NCBI RefSeq assembly: GCF_030548175.1
Contig: NZ_JAUORX010000004.1
Location: forward strand, 248,001 to 312,000
Direction of reading: 5' to 3'
Length of the DNA: 64,000 bases
Source of the DNA: Cognatishimia sp. 1_MG-2023
Lineage (GTDB): Bacteria; Pseudomonadota; Alphaproteobacteria; Rhodobacterales; Rhodobacteraceae
Shown: positions 24,805 to 33,649 of the stretch, in pieces
How positions within the stretch are numbered: position 1 is the first letter of the stretch
Layout: every line of letters starts with the position of its first letter
Position numbers and translations under genes: made by a program
Notes under the pieces: model-generated
Database searches by the model: none
Seen by the model: only the letters and a program-made list of their open reading frames with translations
What the model was told of the DNA's origin: nothing

Positions 24805-26063
24805 GAACGGTTGAATTCCAACAACACGCCTGAAATGTCGTCAGGAAAACGTTTTGCCCCCGCGAACTCCTGTAGATGCCAAACCAGCGCCTCTAAATAT
24901 TCTGTACCGCTACTGTTCACGAGCAATACGGCAAGCTTCTCGAGCCCGTCTTCGTCTAACAACTCCCCTTCGGGATCGGGGCATTCTGTTGCCCCATCAG
25001 ACAAAATTAGCAACCGGTCACCTGGATTGAGGTGTATCTCAAACTGCTCGTACTGCGCGCCAGGAACCAGCCCAACAGGCAGCCCGCCCGTTCCCTTTTG
25101 CTCAACGCGCCCATCCGCGCGCTGAACCAGCGGATGCGGATGCCCGGCCTGCGCCAGAATAATTCTACCCTCAATAAGATCGACCTCTGCAAGCATCATT
25201 GTGAAGTAATGTTCTGTCTCGATCTCATCCAAAAAATGTTGGTTCAGCTGCGCGATAACCTGAGCCGGTGGAACAGGTTCATAAGTGCCATCTGATTGCG
25301 CCCGAAGCGCCACATTCTGATCGGGCACCGACGCGGACAGATACCCAGCCAAACGCGCTGTCATTAATGCAGAACTGACCCCATGCCCGGACACATCAAT
25401 CGCGTACAAGCCAAAGCGCCGTTCATCAATTGGATAATGCCCCACCAAATCACCACCTACGTGGCCACTGGAATGCAGCATCATAGCGACGGTACAGCTA
25501 TCAAAAGTCAGGAAACGGTCCGGTATCAACGAATCTTGCAACCGCTTTGCCTCTAGCAGATCGCGATCTAACAACTCGTGTACGCGCTGTAATTCCAAAA
25601 GAGTTTCCGTGATGACGCGGTTCTTTTCAGTCAGCTCGCGTTGCATCCGCAAAATGCGTTCACCGGCTGATATACGCGCCTGCAGCTCCTGCGCGTTGAT
25701 TGGTTTAATCAGAAAATCATCTGCGCCTAACTCTAACCCCTTCACCACTTCGTCTTTTTCACTCTTCGACGTGAGCAAGATAAAATACCCATATCGGTCG
25801 GCCGAGAGTTCGCGAAAGGCTTGGCAGAATTCCAATCCGTCCATGCCTGGCATCATCCAATCGGATAACACCAAATCCGGTGAACGGGTTTTGCAAAACT
25901 CTAAAGCCTCTTGCCCTGACGATGCTTCGACCACTTCGTAACCAGCACGTTCTAAAGAGGCGCACAAAATGCGGCGCTGTAGACGGCTATCGTCAACCAA
26001 TAGAACCAACTTAATTGCCCCTGTTTCGGGCTGAAGTTCGTCGACTCGTTTTTGCGCGTTCAA
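24801..26063 (-). CDS. Response regulator with PP2C/SpoIIE-type phosphatase output
   Basis: A 420-residue signalling protein. The receiver domain (~15-135) has the acidic pair D24/D25, phospho-acceptor D68 in LVLSDWMMPGMDG and the conserved Lys in LLTSKSEKD. A helical linker (~136-180) leads to a PP2C-type phosphatase (~190-415) with GGDLVGHYP, YAIDVSGHGVSSALM and ILSDGATECPD, the metal-binding residues of RsbU/SpoIIE enzymes. Such proteins dephosphorylate anti-anti-sigma factors in partner-switching stress or biofilm control. No anti-sigma or STAS gene is adjacent. It is divergent from the HPt gene, its probable phosphate source. Confidence 0.92.
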   Translation of the reverse strand: MNAQKRVDELQPETGAIKLVLLVDDSRLQRRILCASLERAGYEVVEASSGQEALEFCKTRSPDLVLSDWMMPGMDGLEFCQAFRELSADRYGYFILLTSKSEKDEVVKGLELGADDFLIKPINAQELQARISAGERILRMQRELTEKNRVITETLLELQRVHELLDRDLLEAKRLQDSLIPDRFLTFDSCTVAMMLHSSGHVGGDLVGHYPIDERRFGLYAIDVSGHGVSSALMTARLAGYLSASVPDQNVALRAQSDGTYEPVPPAQVIAQLNQHFLDEIETEHYFTMMLAEVDLIEGRIILAQAGHPHPLVQRADGRVEQKGTGGLPVGLVPGAQYEQFEIHLNPGDRLLILSDGATECPDPEGELLDEDGLEKLAVLLVNSSGTEYLEALVWHLQEFAGAKRFPDDISGVLLEFNRS

Positions 26064-26216
26064 GTCATCCTCATTTCCTAAGGTTCGCCACTTGTGGCCT
26101 ATCTAGATAATCCAAGGTTTCTTAATGCCCCGTAAAAATTGAAGTACGGCAAAACGTAATGAATTCGTTCGGAAACTATTAAGGTCTGCGCCCTAAGGTG
26201 AGGGAAGGAGGACCCC

Positions 26217-26540
26217 ATGATAAATTGGACGCGCGTAGATGAATTAACCGATGAAATCGGCAAGGCCGAATTCGGTGAGGTCGTTGAAATTTTCCTAGAA
26301 GAAGTCGACGACGCCATATCTCGTCTTGAAGCCTCAACAGAGCTAGAGGCGGATCTTCATTTCCTCAAAGGCAGCGCGTTAAATCTTGGCTTCACCAATT
26401 TTTCCAAAGCCTGCCAAATCGGCGAACTGGTAGCCTCACGCGGTAAGCAAGATAGCATTGATGTTGCCGAAATACTGGATTGCTACGCAAAATCCCGGGC
26501 TGCTTTTCTTGCAGGATTGGCAACACGTTCCGCTGCTTAG
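26217..26540 (+). CDS. Histidine phosphotransfer (HPt) protein
   Basis: A 107-residue free-standing HPt protein. A helical bundle with VVEIFLEEVDDAISRLE, then the phospho-acceptor His48 in LHFLKGSALNLGF (consensus H-x-x-K-G-S/A). A strong AAGGAGG ribosome site precedes the ATG. The divergent neighbour is the receiver-PP2C protein, so this HPt most likely passes phosphate to D68 of that protein. The hybrid kinase feeding it is not in the window. Its stop shares TTAG with the convergent ilvA stop. Confidence 0.9.
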   Translation: MINWTRVDELTDEIGKAEFGEVVEIFLEEVDDAISRLEASTELEADLHFLKGSALNLGFTNFSKACQIGELVASRGKQDSIDVAEILDCYAKSRAAFLAGLATRSAA

Positions 26541-27775
26541 ATCAAAAACTGCGCCAAAGTTTCGTCATTGGTAATGTCGCTGTACCCCATGCCCGCAGCA
26601 TCCAATCGCGCAAACAAAACCTCAAAATTCTCTGTCTTTTTGGTTTCAATACCAATCAAAACCGACCCGAAATTCCGCGCAGATTTCTTTAGGTACTCAA
26701 ACCGCGCAATGTCATCCTCGGGGCCAAGGATGCCTAAGAATTCTTTCAATGCACCGGGACGTTGCGGCAAACGCAGAATGAAATATTTCTTAACACCAGA
26801 ATACCGCTGCGCGCGCTCTTTAACTTCGGGCAAACGTTCAAAATCAAAGTTTCCGCCCGAGGTCACACAGACAACAGTCTTGCCTTTGATCTGGTCTGCC
26901 ACATCGGCCAAAGCATCAACCGCCAAAGCACCAGCAGGCTCTAGAACAATGCCCTCAACGTTCAACATCTCTAGCATCGTTGTGCAAATGCGGTCCTCAG
27001 GAACGCTGATCACATCGTTAGGGTCAATACTTGCAAGCCGTACAAACGTTTTTGAACCAATCTGAGCAACGGCCGCGCCATCCACGAAACCGTCCAATGA
27101 AGGCAGTCGAACGGGCTTACCCGCGGATAAGGCCGCTTTCAAACTGGCGCCGCCCTTTGGTTCCACCAACGTGAAATGTGTTTGTGTACCAAAATATCCG
27201 CAAACACCGGCCGCCAATCCACCACCGCCAACAGGCAAAATCACATGGTCTGGGGCACGCCCCAACTGACGCTCAATTTCTGCCGCAACCGAGGCCTGAC
27301 CTTCAATCACGTCCTCATCATCAAACGGCGACAGAAATGTGCCATCCACTTCGTCGCAATATTCCTGCGACGCAGACAATGTGTCATCAAAATAGTCACC
27401 AACCAAACGCACGTCGATGGCATCGCCACCAAAGACTTTGGTCTTAAAAATCTTTTGCTGCGGGGTCGTCACCGGCATGAAAATCACTCCACGCACACCA
27501 AAATGCTTGCACATAAAGGCGACACCCTGCGCGTGATTGCCCGCACTCGCGCAAACGAACACGTCCTTAGACGGATCACTCGCAAGCACCTTGCGCATTG
27601 CATTAAAGGCACCGCGTAATTTGTAGGACCGTACTGGCGTTAAGTCTTCGCGCTTTAGATATACTTCTGCCCCATAACGCAGCGACAAATGCGCGTTACG
27701 CTGCAACGGCGTGGCATCAAATACATCACGCATCGCGGTTTGGGCTCGGCGGGCAAGGTCTTGGAATTGGGTCAT
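26537..27775 (-). CDS. ilvA: Threonine ammonia-lyase (biosynthetic)
   Basis: A 412-residue PLP enzyme converting threonine to 2-oxobutanoate for isoleucine synthesis. The PLP lysine is K52 in SYKLRGAF; glycine-rich PVGGGGLAAGV and SGGNFD complete the site. A C-terminal ~80-residue ACT-like domain (FILRLPQRPGALKEFLG) resembles the single-ACT form, shorter than E. coli IlvA (514 residues). It could be the catabolic/ACT variant but the regulatory tail supports the biosynthetic type. It converges on the HPt gene with a 4-bp overlap. Confidence 0.93.
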   Translation of the reverse strand: MTQFQDLARRAQTAMRDVFDATPLQRNAHLSLRYGAEVYLKREDLTPVRSYKLRGAFNAMRKVLASDPSKDVFVCASAGNHAQGVAFMCKHFGVRGVIFMPVTTPQQKIFKTKVFGGDAIDVRLVGDYFDDTLSASQEYCDEVDGTFLSPFDDEDVIEGQASVAAEIERQLGRAPDHVILPVGGGGLAAGVCGYFGTQTHFTLVEPKGGASLKAALSAGKPVRLPSLDGFVDGAAVAQIGSKTFVRLASIDPNDVISVPEDRICTTMLEMLNVEGIVLEPAGALAVDALADVADQIKGKTVVCVTSGGNFDFERLPEVKERAQRYSGVKKYFILRLPQRPGALKEFLGILGPEDDIARFEYLKKSARNFGSVLIGIETKKTENFEVLFARLDAAGMGYSDITNDETLAQFLI

Positions 27776-28124
27776 GACATTGTCAGTGCCGCAAGCCCTC
27801 TCTTAAGGCAATAGTGCACGACAAAGCATACGAAAGAATACCAAACAAAGACTGCTATAGCGGTGTCCATTTCGAATCGTCAGGTCATGGGTGCTGCGTT
27901 CGCGAACGCCAAGACCGATCCACACCACGCCAATTGTTCAGGGGCATCTTCGTTTGCTGAGCAAATATGCCCAAACTCAGCAAATTATCTGCACGATTCA
28001 ACCTAAAGAATATGACCACAATTCATTTTTTGGCCGCAAAGACAAGTCCAATAGGTCACACGGCTTGCCCTAAGCAAAAAAAGGCGGTATCGGCCCATCG
28101 TTGCCCGTTTGAAGGAAAGATGAC
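27776..28124. other. Gene-free 349-bp region between ilvA and argG
   Basis: I find no convincing ORF here on either strand. It holds a 14-bp perfect palindrome GCGTTCGCGAACGC (27896-27909) and an inverted repeat TTTGCTGAG/CTCAGCAAA (27953-27961 and 27976-27984), whose left arm is part of the shorter palindrome TTTGC-TGA-GCAAA (27953-27965). The region separates the divergent starts of ilvA and argG, two amino-acid biosynthesis genes, so these are likely operators. Just before argG is a ribosome site, AAGGAAAGATG. Confidence 0.75.
27953..27984. promoter_or_regulatory. Inverted repeat, candidate operator between ilvA and argG
   Basis: Nine-base arms TTTGCTGAG and CTCAGCAAA flank a 14-base spacer, so arm centres are 23 bp apart, about two helical turns. 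The left arm overlaps a third half-site (GCAAA). The arrangement suits a dimeric or LysR-type regulator. It lies about 140 bp from argG and 180 bp from ilvA. No regulator gene is next to it. Confidence 0.5.
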
Positions 28125-29354
28125 ATGTCCGCGCCTAAAAAAGTTGTTCTGGCTTACTCCGGTGGCCTTGATACCTCGATCATCCTGAAATGGTTGCAGA
28201 CCGAGTATGGCTGCGAAGTGATCACTTTTACCGCTGACCTCGGCCAAGGTGAAGAGCTGGAGCCAGCCCGTAAAAAAGCTGAGATGCTCGGCATCAAGCC
28301 TGAAAACATTCACATCGAAGATTTGCGCGAAGAGTTCGTGCGTGATTTCGTTTTCCCGATGTTCCGTGCCAATGCCGTTTACGAAGGCCTGTACCTCTTG
28401 GGTACGTCCATTGCACGCCCGTTGATCTCCAAGCGTTTGATCGAGATTGCAGAAGCCAACGGCGCGGATGCGGTTTCTCATGGCGCGACTGGCAAAGGCA
28501 ACGATCAGGTTCGCTTCGAACTAGCAGCCTATGCTCTGAACCCAGACATCAAGGTGATCGCACCTTGGCGCGAATGGGATCTGGGTAGCCGAACCAAGTT
28601 GATCGAATTCGCTGAAAAGCACCAAATCCCTATCGCCAAAGATAAACGTGGCGAAGCGCCATTCTCTGTTGATGCAAACTTGCTGCACACCTCTTCCGAA
28701 GGCAAAAGCCTCGAAGACCCAGCGACTGATGCGCCAGAATATGTGTACCAGCGTACTGTGAGCCCTGAAGAGGCACCAGATACACCAGAGTTCATCGAAA
28801 TCGGCTTTGAAAAAGGCGACCCGGTCAGCATCAATGGCGTGGATATGTCGCCTGCGACTGTCCTGACTGAGCTAAACGAATATGGCCGCAAGCACGGTAT
28901 TGGTCGCTTGGATCTTGTCGAAGGTCGTTACGTTGGCATGAAATCCCGCGGTATCTACGAGACACCAGGCGGCACAATCATGCTCGAGGCGCACCGCGGC
29001 ATCGAATCCATCACAATGGACCGTGGCGCAATGCACCTCAAAGACGAGCTGATGCCTAAATACGCAGAGCTGATCTACAATGGCTACTGGTATTCGCCAG
29101 AGCGTGAAATGCTGCAAGCAGCTATCGACGCAAGCCAAGACCACGTGACCGGTACTGTTCGTGTCAAACTGTACAAAGGTCACGTTCGTACAGTGGGCCG
29201 TTGGTCTGATCACTCCCTCTACTCCGAAGAGCACGTAACATTCGAAGAAGATATGGGCGCATATGATCAAACCGATGCGGCAGGCTTCATTCAGTTGAAC
29301 GCGCTACGTCTTAAACTGATCGCAATGCGGAACAAACGCGTCGCTAAAAAATAA
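28125..29354 (+). CDS. argG: Argininosuccinate synthase
   Basis: A 409-residue enzyme joining citrulline and aspartate with ATP in arginine synthesis. The ATP-loop [15 protein letters not shown] begins at residue ~10; [14 protein letters not shown], the Ser-Lys-rich [12 protein letters not shown] segment and YAEAWLYSP-type [11 protein letters not shown] are all present. Length is normal. It starts 349 bp from divergent ilvA and ends at a strong terminator. The codon choices appear highly regular, consistent with strong expression. Confidence 0.98.
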   Translation: MSAPKKVVLAYSGGLDTSIILKWLQTEYGCEVITFTADLGQGEELEPARKKAEMLGIKPENIHIEDLREEFVRDFVFPMFRANAVYEGLYLLGTSIARPLISKRLIEIAEANGADAVSHGATGKGNDQVRFELAAYALNPDIKVIAPWREWDLGSRTKLIEFAEKHQIPIAKDKRGEAPFSVDANLLHTSSEGKSLEDPATDAPEYVYQRTVSPEEAPDTPEFIEIGFEKGDPVSINGVDMSPATVLTELNEYGRKHGIGRLDLVEGRYVGMKSRGIYETPGGTIMLEAHRGIESITMDRGAMHLKDELMPKYAELIYNGYWYSPEREMLQAAIDASQDHVTGTVRVKLYKGHVRTVGRWSDHSLYSEEHVTFEEDMGAYDQTDAAGFIQLNALRLKLIAMRNKRVAKK

Positions 29355-29361
29355 TCGGAAC

Positions 29362-29386
29362 GGCCCGCCATAGCGCGGGCCTTTTT
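29362..29386 (+). terminator. Terminator after argG
   Basis: GGCCCGC (29362-29368) pairs with GCGGGCC (29375-29381) over a 6-nt loop, followed by TTTTT. It lies 7 bp after the argG stop. Confidence 0.9.
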
Positions 29387-29398
29387 GATTTTGCTTGA

Positions 29399-29449
29399 TC
29401 CAAATACCTTGGGGTGAATTGGCGCTAGCCAAGAGGGGCAAAGCCCCTC
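29399..29449. repeat. Two-hairpin intergenic repeat, copy 2
   Basis: It is nearly identical to 14592-14641. The stems are TTGGC-GCTA-GCCAA and AGGGGC-AAA-GCCCCT. Relative to copy 1 it differs at two bases near the start and in the length and content of the first loop. It sits just after the argG terminator. Confidence 0.75.
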
Positions 29450-29552
29450 ATCCGATCTCTCAAGTCATCACCAACGCGTGACCTAACGCGCCCGTGACTT
29501 GAGCCGCCCACATTCCTTGTGCAACCTGCTTTCAACTCTTGGAGGACAGGAC

Positions 29553-30215
29553 ATGGAACAAACCATTAATCTAAAAATGCTTTTACTCGGTGGCTTGATT
29601 GCAGTTGGCGCTGCGATAAGTTGCAGCACTGCCAACGCAGGCACAGAAAAACTTGTCGTTGCAGGCGGGTGTTTCTGGTGCGTTGAAAGCGATTTTGAAA
29701 GTGTACCGGGCGTGAAAAAAGCTGTCTCTGGCTTCACGGGTGGCACTGCCGCTAACCCGACGTACAAGCAAGTGACCAAAGGCGGTTCCGGCCATTATGA
29801 AGCTGTTGAGATTACGTTTGATAACAGCAAAGTTTCCCGGGATAAGCTTTTACACCTCTTCTTTCGGTCCGTTGATCCGACAGATGCTGGAGGCCAATTC
29901 TGCGATCGGGGTGACAGCTACCGAACCGCAGTTTTCTATATGAACGACGCTCAAAAAGCCGCTGCGGAAGCCGCAAAAACCAAAGCACAGAAAGACCTGG
30001 GGAAAACTATCGTGACGCCTGTACTTGCGGCCGGTAAGTTTTTCAAAGCTGATGCCTCTCATCAAGATTACTACAAAGGGACCAAAGTTGTACTAACGCG
30101 ATTTGGTCCTAAGAAGAAATCCGATGCCTACCAGCGCTACCGCAAAGCCTGTGGCCGAGATGCACGGGTTAAACAGCTTTGGGGCAGCGATGCACCCTTT
30201 GCGGATAAGTACTAA
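29553..30215 (+). CDS. msrA: Peptide methionine sulfoxide reductase MsrA with export signal
   Basis: A 220-residue MsrA repairing methionine-S-sulfoxide. The catalytic Cys40 lies in AGGCFWCVESDFES; GGTAANPTYKQVTKG, HYEAVEI and RSVDPTDAGGQFCDRGDSYR follow. The N-terminus MEQTINLKMLLLGGLIAVGA is a signal peptide with AISC (Cys24) as a possible lipobox or cleavage at ANA-G near 29, so this enzyme is predicted to act in the periplasm, unlike the cytosolic E. coli form. ATG 29553 has GGAGG seven bases upstream; an in-frame ATG at 29499 has no such site. Confidence 0.93.
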   Translation: MEQTINLKMLLLGGLIAVGAAISCSTANAGTEKLVVAGGCFWCVESDFESVPGVKKAVSGFTGGTAANPTYKQVTKGGSGHYEAVEITFDNSKVSRDKLLHLFFRSVDPTDAGGQFCDRGDSYRTAVFYMNDAQKAAAEAAKTKAQKDLGKTIVTPVLAAGKFFKADASHQDYYKGTKVVLTRFGPKKKSDAYQRYRKACGRDARVKQLWGSDAPFADKY

Positions 30216-30288
30216 GAGGCCTGTCCCTAGGTCAAAACTTTGTTTGGCCTACCAGAGTATTTTTGAAAATATAAAGATCGTCAGCGTG

Positions 30289-31164
30289 TTAAAGCCGCGC
30301 TGACTGCACCTCTTTCAGGTCGGGAATAGCATCAGCAGCACCGGCGCGCGTGACCATCAACGCGCCCGCGCGCATGGCAAGTTTGATCGCTTGCTCCATA
30401 GGGAGCCCACGGTCTCTTGCTGCTAAGACGTAACCCGTAAATGTATCGCCAGCACCTGTTGTATCCACGACCTCAACGTCGAAAGCAGGGAAATCCTGTA
30501 CGGTGCGCTTCACCGTATTGATCCAACGACATCCTTTTGCGCCTAAGGTGATGATAATATCGGCCACTGGAAGCTGTTCCGGCGATTGCCCTGTTGCTGC
30601 TTCGAGTTGCTGAGCTTCGACTTCATTTAAGATCAAGAAATCCAGAAGAGGCATGACATCAGCAACCGCCTGGGCCTCAAATGGAGCGGCGGCATAAGCG
30701 ACATACATCGCTAAATCCTTGCCCATCTGCGCAGCATATCGTTGGTTATTCGTCTCGTTCTGAATAAGAAGCGTATCGCCACGTGCGCTTTCGCTCAGGG
30801 CTTTGCCAATCGCATTTTCAGTTATTTCGTAGTTCGCACCCGGCAATAGAACAATCGCGTTTTCACCCGATTGATCGACGTTAATCACCGCATGTCCGGT
30901 TGGAACTTTATCCAAAACAGCGATGTGCCGCGTGTCTACACCGTATTCAAGCAACCGTTGGCGCGCCCAGGATCCGTCCGTCCCAACTGCCCCGATATGA
31001 GACACAAGTGCAGCCGCACGAGACGCAGCAACTGACATGTTTGCGCCTTTTCCACCAAGCCCTCGATGCATTTGGTTGGCCGCTAAGGTTTCTCCAGGTC
31101 CGGGCAAATGCGGGACTTGGTAAACATAGTCGGCATTAATAGAGCCGAGATTATAAATCGCCAT
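30289..31164 (-). CDS. rbsK: PfkB-family sugar kinase, ribokinase-like
   Basis: A 291-residue kinase starting MAIYNLGSINADYVYQVPHL. It has the GGKGANMSVAASRAA N-terminal signature and the C-terminal anion-hole motif DTTGAGDTFTGYVLA, and EVEAQQLEAATGQ in the helix before it. The pattern fits ribokinase, but specificity within PfkB is not certain; no ribose transporter is near. The start at 31162-31164 was chosen over an upstream in-frame ATG because family proteins begin here. Confidence 0.85.
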   Translation of the reverse strand: MAIYNLGSINADYVYQVPHLPGPGETLAANQMHRGLGGKGANMSVAASRAAALVSHIGAVGTDGSWARQRLLEYGVDTRHIAVLDKVPTGHAVINVDQSGENAIVLLPGANYEITENAIGKALSESARGDTLLIQNETNNQRYAAQMGKDLAMYVAYAAAPFEAQAVADVMPLLDFLILNEVEAQQLEAATGQSPEQLPVADIIITLGAKGCRWINTVKRTVQDFPAFDVEVVDTTGAGDTFTGYVLAARDRGLPMEQAIKLAMRAGALMVTRAGAADAIPDLKEVQSARL

Positions 31165-31230
31165 CAAATACTCACAAAAATAGGGTGTTGAGACCAATAG
31201 TCTGTCTTGGTCTCAACTTGAGTGCAAGCC

Positions 31231-33498
31231 TTAAACGTCTAGCTTTCCAACCTTACAAGCGGCCAAAATTGCCATGTTCAGAATGTCATTTGCAGTCGAG
31301 GTTGTTGAGCAAATCTGAATGGATTTGCTAACGCCCGTTAAGATTGGACCAATCACTGTCGCCCCAGCCATTTCTTGCATCAATTTGGTCGAAATACTCG
31401 CCGAATGACGGGCGGGAACGACCAAGATGTTTGCAGGTCCGGTTAAACGTTGGAATGGGTAGGCTTCTTGTTGTGTCGCATTGAGCGCAACATCTACTGT
31501 CATTTCGCCTTCGTATTCGAAATCAACGCCACGTTTATCCAGAACCTCAGGCGCGAGGTGCATCTTTTCCGCACGTTCCGAAACTGGATAACCGAATGTA
31601 GAAAAGCTTACAAAGGCAACGCGAGGCTCCAAGCCAAGGTCACGCGCCACGCTCGCACAGGATTCCGCGATATTGGCAAGATCGTTCTGATCCGGCCATT
31701 CATGAACAAGCGTATCGGAAATCAAAACGATACGTCCGTTGTGCAGGATTGCGGTGACCCCAACAGCACCTGCATCGGCATTCGCATCGAAAACGTTGTT
31801 AATGTATTCAAGAACATGCGCCGACTTACGTGTCGCACCGGTTACCAGGCCATCACCATGACCATGCGCCAACATAAGCGCCGCAAAGACGTGACGATCG
31901 CGCGATGCAAGACGGTGAATATCGGTGCTGTCAAAACCCTTACGCTGCAGACGCTTAAACAAGAAATCCTTGTATGTACGTAGGTGCATCGTATTCGCGG
32001 CGTTAACCACTTCGATTTCAGAAATAGCATCACCCAAGCCGGCAGCTTCGAGTTTTTCTGCGACGTCAGCTTCACGACCAACAACCAGAGCCTTCCCTAG
32101 ACCATTGCGCTGATAGGCAACCGCCGCGCGCAGGACGCGTGGGTCATCACCTTCTGCGAAAATCATACGTGCCTGAGCATTGCGCGCGCGTGCGTTCAAG
32201 CTGCGCAAGATGCTGGCAGTCGGATCCATCCGCGATTTTAGGTTCGCTTCATAACCATCCATATCAATGATTGGACGGCGTGACACACCGGTTTCCATAC
32301 CAGCTTTTGCGACAGCTGGTGGAATACGCGTGATCAGACGCGGATCGAACGGTGTTGGAATGATATAATCACGGCCAAATGACAGTTTGCGCCCATAAGC
32401 CATCGCAACTTCGTCAGGGACGTCTTCGCGCGCCAATTCAGCGAGTGCTTCGGCGCAAGCGATTTTCATCTCGTCGTTGATGGCACGGGCATGAATATCC
32501 AGCGCACCGCGGAACAGATATGGGAAGGCCAACACGTTGTTAACTTGGTTGGCATAGTCAGACCGACCCGTTCCAACGATTGCATCCGGGCGAACAGCTT
32601 GCGCTTCTTCTGGGGTGATCTCTGGATCTGGGTTTGCCATAGCAAAGATCAGCGGATCTTTGGCCATGCTTTCAACCATCGCCTGCGTTACAGCACCTTT
32701 GGCGGAAACGCCCAGGAAGACATCCGCGCCTTTCATGGCTTCATCCAAGGTGCGCAACTCAGTTTTGATGGCATGTGCAGATTTCCACTGGTTCATACCT
32801 TCGGTGCGGCCTTGATAAATCACGCCTTTAGTATCGCATACCACGCAATTATCGTGCTTTGCGCCCATAGACTTCAAGAGTTCGATACATGCGATGCCGG
32901 CTGCACCTGCACCGTTCAGAACAATTTTGACGTCTTCGATTTTCTTACCAGAAATTTTCAACGCATTGATCAGGCCTGCGGCGCAGATCACGGCTGTACC
33001 ATGCTGATCATCGTGAAAGACTGGAATATCCATCACTTCTTTGAGTCGCTGTTCAATGATGAAACACTCAGGGGCCTTAATGTCTTCTAGATTGATGCCG
33101 CCAAACGTTGGACCCATCAGGCGCACAGCGTTGATGAATTCTTCTGGATCTTCGGTATCCAGCTCAATGTCGATCGAGTTCACGTCAGCAAAGCGTTTGA
33201 ACAAAACAGCTTTGCCTTCCATCACCGGCTTTGAGCCAAGCGCGCCCAAGTTGCCCAAGCCAAGCACAGCGGTACCGTTAGAAATAACCGCAACAAGGTT
33301 ACCCTTGTTTGTATAATCGTAAGCCGCTGCAGGGTCTGCTGCGATGGCTTCGCATGGAACTGCCACACCTGGGGAATACGCCAGCGACAAGTCGCGCTGC
33401 GTCGTCATGGGCACAGTTGCCTTAATCTCAAATTTGCCTGGCGCCGGGTCCAGATGGTAGGCAAGCGCCTCTTCGCGCGTCACTTTGGTCTTGGTCAT
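31231..33498 (-). CDS. maeB: NADP-dependent malic enzyme with phosphotransacetylase-like domain
   Basis: A 755-residue two-domain protein. Residues ~1-425 are malic enzyme (oxidative decarboxylation of malate to pyruvate): SLAYSPGVAVPCEAIA, FHDDQHGTAVI, VLNGAGAAGIACIELL and FAMANPDPEITPEEA. Residues ~430-755 resemble phosphotransacetylase (RMIFAEGDDPRVLRAA, LVTGATRKSAHVLEYI, ILVVPARHSASISTKL) and probably regulate by acetyl-CoA rather than catalyse. Length is normal for MaeB. It is divergent from mutS; the start ATG follows an AAGGATC-type ribosome site in the 150-bp gap. Confidence 0.95.
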   Translation of the reverse strand: MTKTKVTREEALAYHLDPAPGKFEIKATVPMTTQRDLSLAYSPGVAVPCEAIAADPAAAYDYTNKGNLVAVISNGTAVLGLGNLGALGSKPVMEGKAVLFKRFADVNSIDIELDTEDPEEFINAVRLMGPTFGGINLEDIKAPECFIIEQRLKEVMDIPVFHDDQHGTAVICAAGLINALKISGKKIEDVKIVLNGAGAAGIACIELLKSMGAKHDNCVVCDTKGVIYQGRTEGMNQWKSAHAIKTELRTLDEAMKGADVFLGVSAKGAVTQAMVESMAKDPLIFAMANPDPEITPEEAQAVRPDAIVGTGRSDYANQVNNVLAFPYLFRGALDIHARAINDEMKIACAEALAELAREDVPDEVAMAYGRKLSFGRDYIIPTPFDPRLITRIPPAVAKAGMETGVSRRPIIDMDGYEANLKSRMDPTASILRSLNARARNAQARMIFAEGDDPRVLRAAVAYQRNGLGKALVVGREADVAEKLEAAGLGDAISEIEVVNAANTMHLRTYKDFLFKRLQRKGFDSTDIHRLASRDRHVFAALMLAHGHGDGLVTGATRKSAHVLEYINNVFDANADAGAVGVTAILHNGRIVLISDTLVHEWPDQNDLANIAESCASVARDLGLEPRVAFVSFSTFGYPVSERAEKMHLAPEVLDKRGVDFEYEGEMTVDVALNATQQEAYPFQRLTGPANILVVPARHSASISTKLMQEMAGATVIGPILTGVSKSIQICSTTSTANDILNMAILAACKVGKLDV

Positions 33499-33649
33499 AG
33501 CAGGTGATCCTTCATCGCATCCGATCCTCCTTATCTTAGGCTCTATGTGCCCTCAACATGTTAGCGCCAAAACCAAAGGCGATTTCACCTTTCGCGCGCC
33601 CTTAGGATTTTGTTAAACCTTATTGAACACCACCGTGGGGGATCACATC

